Shown: one piece after another, positions 1 through 7,472 of the stretch | Layout: each line of letters begins with the position of its first letter | How positions within the stretch are numbered: the first letter of the stretch is position 1 | Source: DATJSJ01 sp035504175 | GTDB lineage: Bacteria; Pseudomonadota; Alphaproteobacteria; Acetobacterales; Acetobacteraceae | DNA length: 27,401 nt | Direction: 5' to 3' | NCBI GenBank assembly: GCA_035504175.1 | Contig: DATJSJ010000239.1 | Location: 1-27,401, forward strand | Program-made: the position numbers and the translations under genes | The notes under the pieces: generated by a model | The model's database searches: none | What the model saw: the letters and a program-made list of their open reading frames with translations, nothing else | Told to the model about the DNA's origin: nothing

Positions 1-1064
1 CCGGTGATCCCCTTGAAGTTCTTCGTCGCGTTGAACCCCTTCTGCAGCGCCACGGGCTTGGTCGAATTCGCCTTCGTGATCACGTCGGCCAACATCATGA
101 TGCTGTCGTAGCTGGTCTCCGCGAACGGCGTGGAATCCAGGTGGAACCGCGCCTTGTAGGCATCGCGGAACGCCGTCATCTCCGGACTTGGGTGCAGCGC
201 GGAGGTCAGCACAGCGCTGATCGTCCCGTCCGCAAGGTCGCCCGCCAGCCCGGCGTAGGTATTGTCGGCGTTGGTCTCGTCGTTGCCGAACTGCGTGACC
301 TTGTAGCCCAGCGAATGCGCGTCCTGCGCGAACGCCGCCTGATCCTGCGGCGTCAGCCAGACATCGACGCACTTGATGCCGGCCGCCTTGATCTCGTTGA
401 GCTGCGGCATCAGGCCGGTGGTGGCGCCGGTCGACCAGTTCTCGGTGATCGACCGATCGATCGCGATCTTCTGGTTCGCCTTGGTGTAGGCGAGCTTGAT
501 GCCGTAATCCCCGCCGTCACCATAGGTGGTGGGGTCGTGCAGCACCGCGATCCCGCCCGGGCAGTGCTTCAGGGCGTAGTCGGCGATCTTCTCGCCCCAG
601 GCGAAGGTGTTGAGCCCGAAATCGAACACCCACGGGTTCGGCGGGCCGTCCGGCCCCTTCGGATTGACCGTCAGGCCGCCGTCATCGACGACGCCGATCG
701 TCGGGATCCGGTAGCGGGTGGCGAGCTGCGCCGTGACCGGGCCGGTGTCCGGCGAACCGGCAATCGCCACCGCGCCGTCGCTGACCAGCTTGGCGTAGAG
801 CTGGCCGGAAAGGGTCGCCGACGCGTCGTCATTGTGCCAGTCGAGCTTCAGCTTCCGGCCGAGCACGCCGCCGGCCGCATTGATCTTGTCCACCGCCATC
901 AGCGCGCCGTTCACCGTGGCGACGCCCGTGGTGCCATAGGCGCCTGTGGTGCCCGCGATCATACCGATCAGGATCGGCTCCTTCTCGGCCGCGGCGGCAC
1001 CGCCGGCCGGCCCCAGCAGGGTCGCGAGCATGGCGGCCGTGCCGGCAAGCGCGATCATTCTCAT
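1..1064 (-). CDS. Branched-chain amino acid-type ABC transporter substrate-binding protein (partial, C-terminus cut by window edge)
   Basis: Translating the minus strand from the ATG at 1064 gives an uninterrupted frame of 354 residues to the window edge. The N-terminus is a signal peptide (MRM, hydrophobic stretch, then Ala-rich site near residue 26). The mature start EPILIGMIAGTTGAYG and the segment AVDKINAAGGVLGRKL are typical of periplasmic LivJ/LivK-like type I binding proteins, which usually have about 400 residues, so roughly 40-50 residues are missing. A GGAGGA ribosome site lies about 11 bases upstream of the start. It is transcribed away from the livH-livMG-livF genes and should supply their periplasmic receptor. 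Ligand specificity cannot be read; the adjacent catabolic genes suggest an organic acid or amino acid rather than necessarily leucine. Confidence 0.9.
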   Translation of the reverse strand, partial: MRMIALAGTAAMLATLLGPAGGAAAAEKEPILIGMIAGTTGAYGTTGVATVNGALMAVDKINAAGGVLGRKLKLDWHNDDASATLSGQLYAKLVSDGAVAIAGSPDTGPVTAQLATRYRIPTIGVVDDGGLTVNPKGPDGPPNPWVFDFGLNTFAWGEKIADYALKHCPGGIAVLHDPTTYGDGGDYGIKLAYTKANQKIAIDRSITENWSTGATTGLMPQLNEIKAAGIKCVDVWLTPQDQAAFAQDAHSLGYKVTQFGNDETNADNTYAGLAGDLADGTISAVLTSALHPSPEMTAFRDAYKARFHLDSTPFAETSYDSIMMLADVITKANSTKPVALQKGFNATKNFKGIT

Positions 1065-1402
1065 TGTATGGGCTTCCTCCCGATCACGACTGTTGCATCG
1101 CGGCACGCACTTGCGGCACGAGATCGCCGCTTGGACCCGCTGTTCGCGCGATGATGGCGCCGATTTGCTCCCGATCCGGCGGCGGCTGTCAACGCGACCG
1201 GCGCGACCCGGCTCGCGAGAATGCGCCGCCCGCACTCGACTTTTCGGGTCGGACATAGCTGTTATGCCGGCTGGCGCGTGGCGCGGCCGGGCTAGGATGC
1301 GCCTGCCGATGACGGCGGGACCCCTGTCGCGCCGGCGGCCGGGCAAGAACGCCGGATCGGGACGGGCGACCCTCCGCGACGCCGGACGGGAGGGAGCGAA
1401 GC
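1065..1402. promoter_or_regulatory. Divergent control region between the binding-protein gene and livH
   Basis: These 338 bases contain no convincing gene. They must hold promoters for both the leftward binding-protein gene and the rightward livH. On the plus strand a weak sigma70-like pair is visible, TCGACT (1236-1241) and TGTTAT (1260-1265) with an 18-base spacer, each matching four of six consensus bases. I see no convincing operator or riboswitch. The local drop in GC around 1236-1270 is consistent with a promoter but the assignment is tentative. Confidence 0.35.
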
Positions 1403-2305
1403 GTGCCGCAATTCCTGCTGAGCGGGCTGGCGATCGGTGCCATCTACGGGCTGATCGGCATGGCGCTGGCGATCTCGTTCTATGTCACCCGTGTCATCAA
1501 CTTTGCCCAAGGGCAAATGATGATGCTTGCAATCATGGTGACGGCGGCGCTTGCCGCGTCCGGCATGCCGGCGTGGGCCGCGATCATCGCCGGGCTGGTG
1601 TGTGCCTGCGCGCTCGACGTCCTGTCCTACCTGATCGCGGTGCGCCCGATCCTCGCCTTCGACCGCGCGAGCTTCGGCTGGCTGGTCAGCACCCTCGGGT
1701 TTGCCGTGCTGGTCGAGAACGCGGCAGCATGGTGGTGGGGCCCGACCTCGCGCGCCTTCCCGCCGATCCTGAACGCCACCAGCGTGCACGTTGCCGGCGG
1801 CGTGCTGACGCTGCAGCAGGTGCTTGCCATCGTCGTCGCGCTCGCCGCGGCATTCGGCTTCGAGCTGGTGCGCCGGATGACGCTGCTCGGCAAGCTCGGT
1901 GTGGCGATCGCGACGGATCCCGAGATGGCCTCGGCGATCGGCGCCAACACCAGGCTCGTTGCCATGGTCGCGTTCGCGATCTCCGGCCTGTTCGCCGGCG
2001 CCGCCGGCGTGCTGATCGGGCCGAGCACCTTCGCCAATCCCTATCTCGGCAACACGTACGGGACCGACGGCTTCATCGCCATGATGATCGGCGGTGGCAC
2101 GGAGAAGCCGGTCGCCGCCATGTTCGGCGGGCTGCTGCTCGGAGTGCTCTCGGAGGGCGCCAATGCCACGATCAATTCCCAGGCGTCGGACTGGTTTCCG
2201 TTCCTGGTCCTGGTCGCGATCCTCGTGGTGTCGCCGCGCGGGTTGTTCAGTGTCGCGCCGCCGTTCCGGCGGCTGAGCCGGCGTGCTGCCGCGCCGGCGG
2301 CCTAG
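1403..2305 (+). CDS. livH: LivH-type ABC transporter permease
   Basis: A 300-residue integral membrane protein that forms one half of the inner-membrane channel of a LIV-type (HAAT family) ABC importer. Hydrophobic helices fill the chain. The family-typical INFAQGQMM stretch is at residues 32-40 and the Gly-rich segment GTYGTDGFIAMMIGGG lies in the C-terminal half. The start is a GTG with an AGGGAG ribosome site about 6 bases upstream. The length matches the family (about 290-300). It opens a rightward operon with livMG and livF, separated from livMG by 130 bases that carry a hairpin. The class is secure; the transported substrate is unknown. Confidence 0.93.
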   Translation: MPQFLLSGLAIGAIYGLIGMALAISFYVTRVINFAQGQMMMLAIMVTAALAASGMPAWAAIIAGLVCACALDVLSYLIAVRPILAFDRASFGWLVSTLGFAVLVENAAAWWWGPTSRAFPPILNATSVHVAGGVLTLQQVLAIVVALAAAFGFELVRRMTLLGKLGVAIATDPEMASAIGANTRLVAMVAFAISGLFAGAAGVLIGPSTFANPYLGNTYGTDGFIAMMIGGGTEKPVAAMFGGLLLGVLSEGANATINSQASDWFPFLVLVAILVVSPRGLFSVAPPFRRLSRRAAAPAA

Positions 2306-2306
2306 A

Positions 2307-2340
2307 CCGGTTTCCGCGTGATCGCGCACGTCGAAACCGG
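2307..2340. repeat. Intercistronic palindrome between livH and livMG
   Basis: Perfect 8-base arms CCGGTTTC (2307-2314) and GAAACCGG (2333-2340) enclose a second inverted pair CGTG (2317-2320) and CACG (2327-2330) around a 6-base loop. The RNA would fold as a two-tier stem-loop directly after the livH stop. No U-tract follows, so it looks more like an attenuating or stabilising element, or a dispersed palindromic repeat, than a full terminator. Confidence 0.55.
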
Positions 2341-2435
2341 GCTCTGTCGCTGTTTCAGACGGCGATCCACGCGCTGCGGCGTTTACGCCTCGCGCGATCG
2401 CGGTCCGGCCGGCATCATGCCGCCCATGATCCGGA

Positions 2436-4289
2436 ATGGACGCTGATTCGGTGACGCTTTCGGCGCGACCGGCCGCCACGGCGGCGGTGCCGCGACTGCG
2501 CTGGCATCAATGGGGCGGCCGGACGCTGGTCCTGGCCGGCTATCTCGCCGCGACCTGGGCGGTCGCCAGCGCCGATCTCGGCGTGCAGAGCGTCGTGCTG
2601 GTTGCGGCGGTCTTTGGCATCCTGGCAATCAGCCTCGACCTGGTCGCGGGCATGCTCGGCCTCTATTCGCTCGGCCAGGGCGGGTTCTTCGCGATCGGCG
2701 CGTATCTGACCACGATCATCGCGGCCGACGGCACCGTCGGCGTGTTCTGGCTGCTGCCGGCGTCGCTGCTCGTCTGCGGCGCGATCGGCGGCATGATCGG
2801 GGCGATGTCGCTGCGCGTCAGCGGCCTCTACTTCGCCATCACCACGTTCATCTTCACGCTGGTGCTGACGGTGCTGGCGACCGATCTGCAGATCACCGGC
2901 GGCACGCAGGGACTGCTCGGCCCGGCCTTCCCCGACTGGCCGGATGCGCTCGATGTGCTCGGCAAGCCGGTTGCCTGGTGCATCATGCTGGCGCTGCTGG
3001 CGGCCACGATCGGCGTCTGGAGCATTCGCCGCTCGCCGCTCTACCCGGTGCTGCTGGCGATCCGCGATGCCGAGCCGTTTGCCGAGGCCGCCGGGGTCAC
3101 CACCTCGCTCGTGAAGATCGGCGTCTTTGCCGTCTCGGCGGCCATGGCGGGTGCGGGGGGCTGGCTGTTTTCCTTCCTCGGCGTGGTCTCGCCCGGGCAG
3201 TTCGACTGGTCGGTCTCGCTGAACATTCTCGTCATGGTACTGATCGGCGGCATCAACACCACGCTCGGCCCGCTCGTCGGCGCGGCGTTCGTGACCATGT
3301 TTCCCGCACTCGTGAACATCAATCCCTGGCTGCAGGAGATGATCTTCGGCGCGCTGTCGATCGTCTCGATCACGGTGTTTCCGGAAGGCGTGGTCGGCCT
3401 CGCCGCGCGGCAGTTCGGCCGCGCACGGCTTGCGCACCGGCGCACCGCAGCAGCACCGGAGGCGGAGATCGCCGCGGCATCGGTCGAGACCTGGAGCCGC
3501 GCCGCGTCGGCCCGGGATGCGGCCGACATCATCGTCGCCTGCCGAGACATCGAGTTCGGCTACGGCGTCGGCCCGCGCGTGTTGCGCGGCGTCGATCTCG
3601 AAGTGCGCCGCGGCCATATCCACGGCCTGATCGGGCCGAACGGCTCCGGCAAGAGCACGCTGGCCAATGTCATCGCCGGACGGCTGCGGCCGCTCGCCGG
3701 CACCATCCACATCAATGGCACCCGCGCCGATCCCCTGCCGCCGAGCGGGCGGGCGCGGCTCGGGCTGCGGCGAACCTTCCAGGCGGCGCAGCTCGCGAAG
3801 GAACTGACGACGCGGCAGAACGTGGGCGTGGGGCTCTACACGCGGCTGCAACGCGTGCCGTGGCGTGCGCCGCTCTGGCCGCTGCTGCCCTCCGGCCGGC
3901 GCGACGGCGCCATGGTCGACCGCGAGTCGGCGCGGGCGCTGCGTGCGGTGGGCGCGGCGGACTGGGTGGAGCGGCAGGTGCGCGACGTGCCGCACGGCGT
4001 CGAGCAGCTCACCCAGCTCGCGTCGGTCTGTGTCGCCGGGCCGGAGCTGATCCTGCTCGACGAGCCGGCGACCGGCCTCTCGGCGCGCGAGGTCGATCAC
4101 CTGGCCCACATCCTCGGCCAGCTCAAGGCGCGCGGCGTCACCCTGATCATCATCGAGCACCAGACGCGGTTCCTGTTCCCGCTCTGCGACCGCGTCACGG
4201 TGCTGAGCGCCGGCGAGGTGATCCTCACCGGGACGAGCGACGAGGTGCGCGCCCACCCCGTCGTCCGGCAGGTCTATCTCGGCGAATGA
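2436..4289 (+). CDS. Fused LivM-type permease and LivG-type ATPase of the LIV-type importer
   Basis: A 617-residue fusion. Residues about 30-330 are a LivM-like permease with the characteristic SLGQGGFFAIGAY segment (78-90). A charged, Ala-rich linker (about 335-365) leads into a LivG-like nucleotide-binding domain. This has Walker A GPNGSGKST (400-408), Q-loop RTFQ, signature-region VPHGVEQ (518-524), Walker B LILLDEP (538-544) and the H-loop His575. In many bacteria these are two proteins; fused forms occur in the family. The signature is of the LivG LPYG type rather than LSGGQ and is somewhat divergent. The start ATG is the first possible one after an in-frame stop and has only a weak ribosome site (CGGA). 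The stop overlaps the livF start by 4 bases (ATGA), implying translational coupling. Confidence 0.93.
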   Translation: MDADSVTLSARPAATAAVPRLRWHQWGGRTLVLAGYLAATWAVASADLGVQSVVLVAAVFGILAISLDLVAGMLGLYSLGQGGFFAIGAYLTTIIAADGTVGVFWLLPASLLVCGAIGGMIGAMSLRVSGLYFAITTFIFTLVLTVLATDLQITGGTQGLLGPAFPDWPDALDVLGKPVAWCIMLALLAATIGVWSIRRSPLYPVLLAIRDAEPFAEAAGVTTSLVKIGVFAVSAAMAGAGGWLFSFLGVVSPGQFDWSVSLNILVMVLIGGINTTLGPLVGAAFVTMFPALVNINPWLQEMIFGALSIVSITVFPEGVVGLAARQFGRARLAHRRTAAAPEAEIAAASVETWSRAASARDAADIIVACRDIEFGYGVGPRVLRGVDLEVRRGHIHGLIGPNGSGKSTLANVIAGRLRPLAGTIHINGTRADPLPPSGRARLGLRRTFQAAQLAKELTTRQNVGVGLYTRLQRVPWRAPLWPLLPSGRRDGAMVDRESARALRAVGAADWVERQVRDVPHGVEQLTQLASVCVAGPELILLDEPATGLSAREVDHLAHILGQLKARGVTLIIIEHQTRFLFPLCDRVTVLSAGEVILTGTSDEVRAHPVVRQVYLGE

Positions 4290-5014
4290 GCGCCACCGCC
4301 GCCCCGGCGCTGCAGATCGCCGCCCTGTCGGCCGGCTACGGCCGCTTCGATGTCGTGCGCAACGTCGCCCTGCGGGTCGGCGCCGGCGAAGCCGTGGCGC
4401 TGATGGGGCCGAACGGCGCCGGCAAGACCACCATACTGCGCGCCATCATGGGGCTGGTGAAGCACCGGCGCGGCTCGATCCGGGTGGGCACCACCGAGGT
4501 TTCCACCCTGCCCGCGCACCGCATCGCCAGCGGGCACGCGGCGATCGCGCCGGAGGGCCGCCGGCTCTTCGCCGAGCTCACCGTGGAGGACAATCTGCTG
4601 CTCGGCGCGCTGCACCTGCGGCAGCAGCGCCGGCGCGTGCACGAGCTTCTTGCCGCGGTCTACGAGCTCTTTCCGGTGCTGCAGCAATACCGCCGCCGCC
4701 GCGCCTCGCTGCTCAGCGGCGGCGAGCAGCAGATGGTGGCGATCGGGCGCATGCTGATGAGCGATCCGGCGCTGATGCTGCTGGACGAACCCTCCGACGC
4801 GCTGTCGCCGGTGGCGGTGAACAACGTGGTCAGCGGATTGCTCGCGCTGCGCCGGCGCGGTGCGTCGATCCTGCTCGTCGAGCAGCGGGTGGATGTCGCG
4901 GTCCGCGTCTGCGACCGGCTCTACATCCTGACCCACGGCGAGATCGTCGATGAGATGACGCCGGACGCGGTCGCCCGCGAGGGCTTCGGCATCATCAACA
5001 AGTATCTCGGCTGA
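4286..5014 (+). CDS. livF: LivF-type ABC transporter ATP-binding protein
   Basis: A 242-residue cytoplasmic ATPase that pairs with the LivG-like domain of the upstream fusion to power import. It has Walker A GPNGAGKTT (41-49), signature LLSGGEQQ (142-149), Walker B LMLLDEP (163-169) and the LivF-typical VEQ in place of the usual H-loop His (198-200). The C-terminal RLYILTHGEIV is also family-typical. Length is normal for LivF (about 235). The start ATG overlaps the previous stop as ATGA. The gene ends exactly where the convergent MmgE/PrpD gene ends, with no intervening base, so there is no room for a dedicated terminator. Confidence 0.94.
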   Translation: MSATAAPALQIAALSAGYGRFDVVRNVALRVGAGEAVALMGPNGAGKTTILRAIMGLVKHRRGSIRVGTTEVSTLPAHRIASGHAAIAPEGRRLFAELTVEDNLLLGALHLRQQRRRVHELLAAVYELFPVLQQYRRRRASLLSGGEQQMVAIGRMLMSDPALMLLDEPSDALSPVAVNNVVSGLLALRRRGASILLVEQRVDVAVRVCDRLYILTHGEIVDEMTPDAVAREGFGIINKYLG

Positions 5015-5021
5015 TCAGCCG
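5008..5021. repeat. 14-base perfect palindrome spanning two abutting stop codons
   Basis: CGGCTGATCAGCCG is self-complementary and centred on the boundary between livF and the convergent MmgE/PrpD gene. The central TGA/TCA are the stop codons of the two genes. The symmetry arises because both proteins end in a Gly codon GGC followed by TGA. There is no loop, so it is a dyad rather than a good terminator hairpin. Confidence 0.8.
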
Positions 5022-6418
5022 CGCGTCAGCGCCATCAGCGCGGCGACTGCACCGTCGGCCGGGCCGTCGATCGCGGCGGCGATGCCTGTGGCGGCGTCCT
5101 GCGTTTCCAGCGCGTCGATGGCGGCGGCGTGGAAGCGAGCGCGGACCCGCTCGGCATCCGCGGCGACCACGTCGGCGAGCGAGCGGGCGAGGCGCCGCCC
5201 GTCCTCGAGCCGGACCTCGACGCGCGCACCCTGGCGGCCTGGGAAAGCGGCGGTGAGATCGTCATCGGCCACCACCTCGATCCGTGCGGCCAGGGCCAGC
5301 CGTCGGGCATCGTGCAGCGCGCCGTAGCTCGCCTCGTCGATCCGGCCGCGCAGCAGCGCCTCGGCCACCGCGTACTGGATGCTCATCTTGGCCTGGAGGA
5401 CGCGCGCAAACGGGCCGGCGTGGTCGCAGCCCGGATACAGCCGCGCGGCGCGGGAGACGCGGACCGTGACGCCGCGGATCGCATCCGGATTCGGCGTGTC
5501 GGTCCGGACCAGGTCGATCGCGGCGAGCGCCGGTGTCTGCGCGAAATTGCACACCGGCACGGGCTTGAAGAACACGGAGAGGATTTCCGGCGCCTCGGCG
5601 AACAGGGTAATCGGCGGCGGCGCGTGGTCCGGCCGCATGGCGGTCAGCAGCCCGGCCGCTCCATCCAGCGCGCCGGGCGAGCCGTGCGCGCCCAGCTCGG
5701 CCAGGCGCAGCGCGGTGAGCCCGTTGCGGACGGCGAGGCCGGGATGGAAGAACATGTCATCTGCGCCGGAGTGCGGCCACTGGTTGAGCCCGCTCGCCAT
5801 GTTGGCGGCGAGCCCCAGCGCGCTCCCGGTCCGCGCCGCGTCCAGCCGGAGCAGCGCCGCGCCGGCAGCGGCGGCGGCGGCCGGGCCGATGAACCCGGTC
5901 GGGCGGAAATAGCGCGAGAACTCGGGCGTCACCATCGCGCGGCCGAGCTTCGCCCCGACCTCGTAGCCGATCACCGCCGCATCCAGCGCCGCCCCGAGGC
6001 GGCACTCCCGCGCCTCGGCCAGGGCCAGCACCGCCGGCCAGACGACCACGCCGAGATGCGCCACCGCCCCGGCGTGCATGTCCTCCCGCACCAGCCCGTG
6101 CCCGGCGACGGCGTTGGCGAAGGCGGCATCCCCGGCGAGGGCGCGGTCGCGGCGGCCGACGATGCTGCAGGGACCCGTCGCCTCCGCCAGCGCGGCGGCC
6201 TGGCGGCTCCAGGGCAGGTTCCGCGCCTCCAGCGCGCAGGCCAGGAAATCGAGCAGGCACAGCCGCGCCTTCTCCAGCACGGCCGGCGCAAAGGCCTCGG
6301 CCTCGCCGTCGCCGAAGCTGCGGGGCCGGCCGTGCCGCGCCGCGATGGCCCGCGCGAGCTGTGCGGTCAGCGGCGGCGCCTCGCGGGCGGGCGGCGCGGG
6401 TGCGGTGATGGCGGACAT
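5015..6418 (-). CDS. MmgE/PrpD family protein (divergent clade)
   Basis: A 467-residue member of the MmgE/PrpD family, which includes 2-methylcitrate dehydratase and other dehydratases or isomerases acting on tricarboxylic or dicarboxylic acids. Family hallmarks are the N-terminal helical domain (ARLCLLDFLACALE, 51-64), the NAVAGHG segment (102-108) and the GAALLRLDAARTGSALGLA region. The usual DFDDTH-type motif is replaced by REDMH (111-115) followed by HLGVVVWPA. I chose the ATG at 6418 because a GGAGG site lies 8 bases upstream; a GTG at 6442 would place that site inside the gene. It is the last gene of the leftward run, 20 bases after the LysR gene. The exact reaction is unknown. Confidence 0.88.
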   Translation of the reverse strand: MSAITAPAPPAREAPPLTAQLARAIAARHGRPRSFGDGEAEAFAPAVLEKARLCLLDFLACALEARNLPWSRQAAALAEATGPCSIVGRRDRALAGDAAFANAVAGHGLVREDMHAGAVAHLGVVVWPAVLALAEARECRLGAALDAAVIGYEVGAKLGRAMVTPEFSRYFRPTGFIGPAAAAAAGAALLRLDAARTGSALGLAANMASGLNQWPHSGADDMFFHPGLAVRNGLTALRLAELGAHGSPGALDGAAGLLTAMRPDHAPPPITLFAEAPEILSVFFKPVPVCNFAQTPALAAIDLVRTDTPNPDAIRGVTVRVSRAARLYPGCDHAGPFARVLQAKMSIQYAVAEALLRGRIDEASYGALHDARRLALAARIEVVADDDLTAAFPGRQGARVEVRLEDGRRLARSLADVVAADAERVRARFHAAAIDALETQDAATGIAAAIDGPADGAVAALMALTRG

Positions 6419-6438
6419 GCGACGATCCTCCGTTTTTG

Positions 6439-7380
6439 TCACCCCCGGCTGGCGGCGCGCGGCTGGCGCACCGGCGGCGTCTTGCCGAACACCGCCGCGG
6501 CCTCCTGGCGGATCAGCCGGGTGACCAGCCGCGTCGCGACGCTCATCGGTCGCTGGGTGGAAGTGGCCAGCATGAGCTGGCGCGTCATCACCGGCTCGAC
6601 GATCGCCCAGGAGCGGATGCGCCCCGCGCCGATGCGCTGCGTCGCCGCCGTCTCGGTCAGCACCGTGTAGCCGACACCCTCCTCAACCAGGCCGAGCGTG
6701 GAGGGCATGGCATCGACCTCGAACTCCACGCGCGGGGCGACGCCGAGCTGGTCCAGCACCTGATCGACCATGACGCGCAACCCGTGCGGGCGGGCGGGGA
6801 GGATCAGCGGAATCTCGGCAAGCTTGCGCGCCGGCACCGTGTCGCCCGTGAGCCCGGCCGGGTTGCCGGCCGGGCCGAGCAGCGCGAGATCGTCGGTGAA
6901 CAGCAGCTCCGTGTTCAGGCTGGCCCGGCGCAGCGCCCCGTAGACGATGCCGATATCGATGCGCCCGGTCGACAGCCATTCCGCGACATGGCCGCTGAAC
7001 CCTTCCACCATGTGCACCCGGATGTTGGGCAGGGCGCTGCGGCAACTGCGCACCAGCGGGCCGGTCAGCAGCCAGCCGATCGAGGGCGGCATCGCGATCA
7101 CCACCCGGCCCTGCGGCGCGGCGCGCAGCGCCGAGACTTCCGCCCGCGCCCGGTCGAGCGCGCCGAGCGCGGTGCGGGCGAAGCCTTCGAGAAGCTTGCC
7201 CGCCTCGGTGGGAACGGTGCCGCGGCCGTTGCGATAGAGGAGTTCGACGCCGAGCTCGGTTTCCAGCAGCTTCACCTGCCGGCTCAGCACCGGCTGCGTC
7301 ACGGCCAGGATGGCGGCGGCGCGGGAGAAGCTGCCCGCTTCCGACACCGCCAGGAAATAGGACAATTGCTTGAGTTCCAT
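6439..7380 (-). CDS. LysR-family transcriptional regulator
   Basis: A 313-residue LTTR. Residues 1-60 form the winged helix-turn-helix (MELKQLSYFLAV start, SFSRAAAILAVTQPVLSRQV recognition region, then LELLYR-type wing). Residues about 90-300 form the periplasmic-binding-protein-like effector domain. The start ATG at 7380 is preceded by GGAG at 13 bases; the in-frame ATG at 7392 overlaps that site and is less likely. It lies inside the leftward run, between the aldehyde dehydrogenase and an MmgE/PrpD gene, so it may regulate the cluster in response to its substrate or an intermediate. A hairpin in its leader would occlude the ribosome site. Confidence 0.93.
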   Translation of the reverse strand: MELKQLSYFLAVSEAGSFSRAAAILAVTQPVLSRQVKLLETELGVELLYRNGRGTVPTEAGKLLEGFARTALGALDRARAEVSALRAAPQGRVVIAMPPSIGWLLTGPLVRSCRSALPNIRVHMVEGFSGHVAEWLSTGRIDIGIVYGALRRASLNTELLFTDDLALLGPAGNPAGLTGDTVPARKLAEIPLILPARPHGLRVMVDQVLDQLGVAPRVEFEVDAMPSTLGLVEEGVGYTVLTETAATQRIGAGRIRSWAIVEPVMTRQLMLATSTQRPMSVATRLVTRLIRQEAAAVFGKTPPVRQPRAASRG

Positions 7381-7390
7381 GGCCGGGACC

Positions 7391-7435
7391 ATGCTCCGCG
7401 CGGCGCCGCTGGGCGCCTGCCACGTCACGGAGCAT
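7391..7435 (-). promoter_or_regulatory. Leader hairpin that would sequester the LysR ribosome-binding site
   Basis: On the minus-strand transcript ATGCTCCG (7435-7428) is the exact reverse complement of CGGAGCAT (7398-7391), and the latter contains the GGAG that precedes the LysR start at 7380. Inside the 29-base spacer is a second hairpin, GGCGCC (7417-7412), loop of four, GGCGCC (7407-7402). The arrangement resembles translational control or coupling from the upstream aldehyde dehydrogenase gene. Confidence 0.45.
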
Positions 7436-7472
7436 CGCTCATCCGGCGGTCGCATGCCAGCCGGCGGCCGGC

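Noticed and set aside
141..1154. Long plus-strand open frame of 337 codons over the left edge
   Set aside because: It is the antisense shadow of the binding-protein gene. Its product is Arg/Ala-rich with no domain, while the minus strand gives a clear signal peptide and family sequence.
2417..2446. Possible nine-codon leader peptide overlapping the livMG start
   Set aside because: An ATG-to-stop frame exists across the start codon, but it has no ribosome site and no residue bias that would suggest attenuation.
2415..4256. Minus-strand frame of 613 codons opposite the livMG fusion
   Set aside because: Low-complexity, charge-biased translation typical of GC-rich antisense frames. The plus strand encodes intact ABC transporter motifs.
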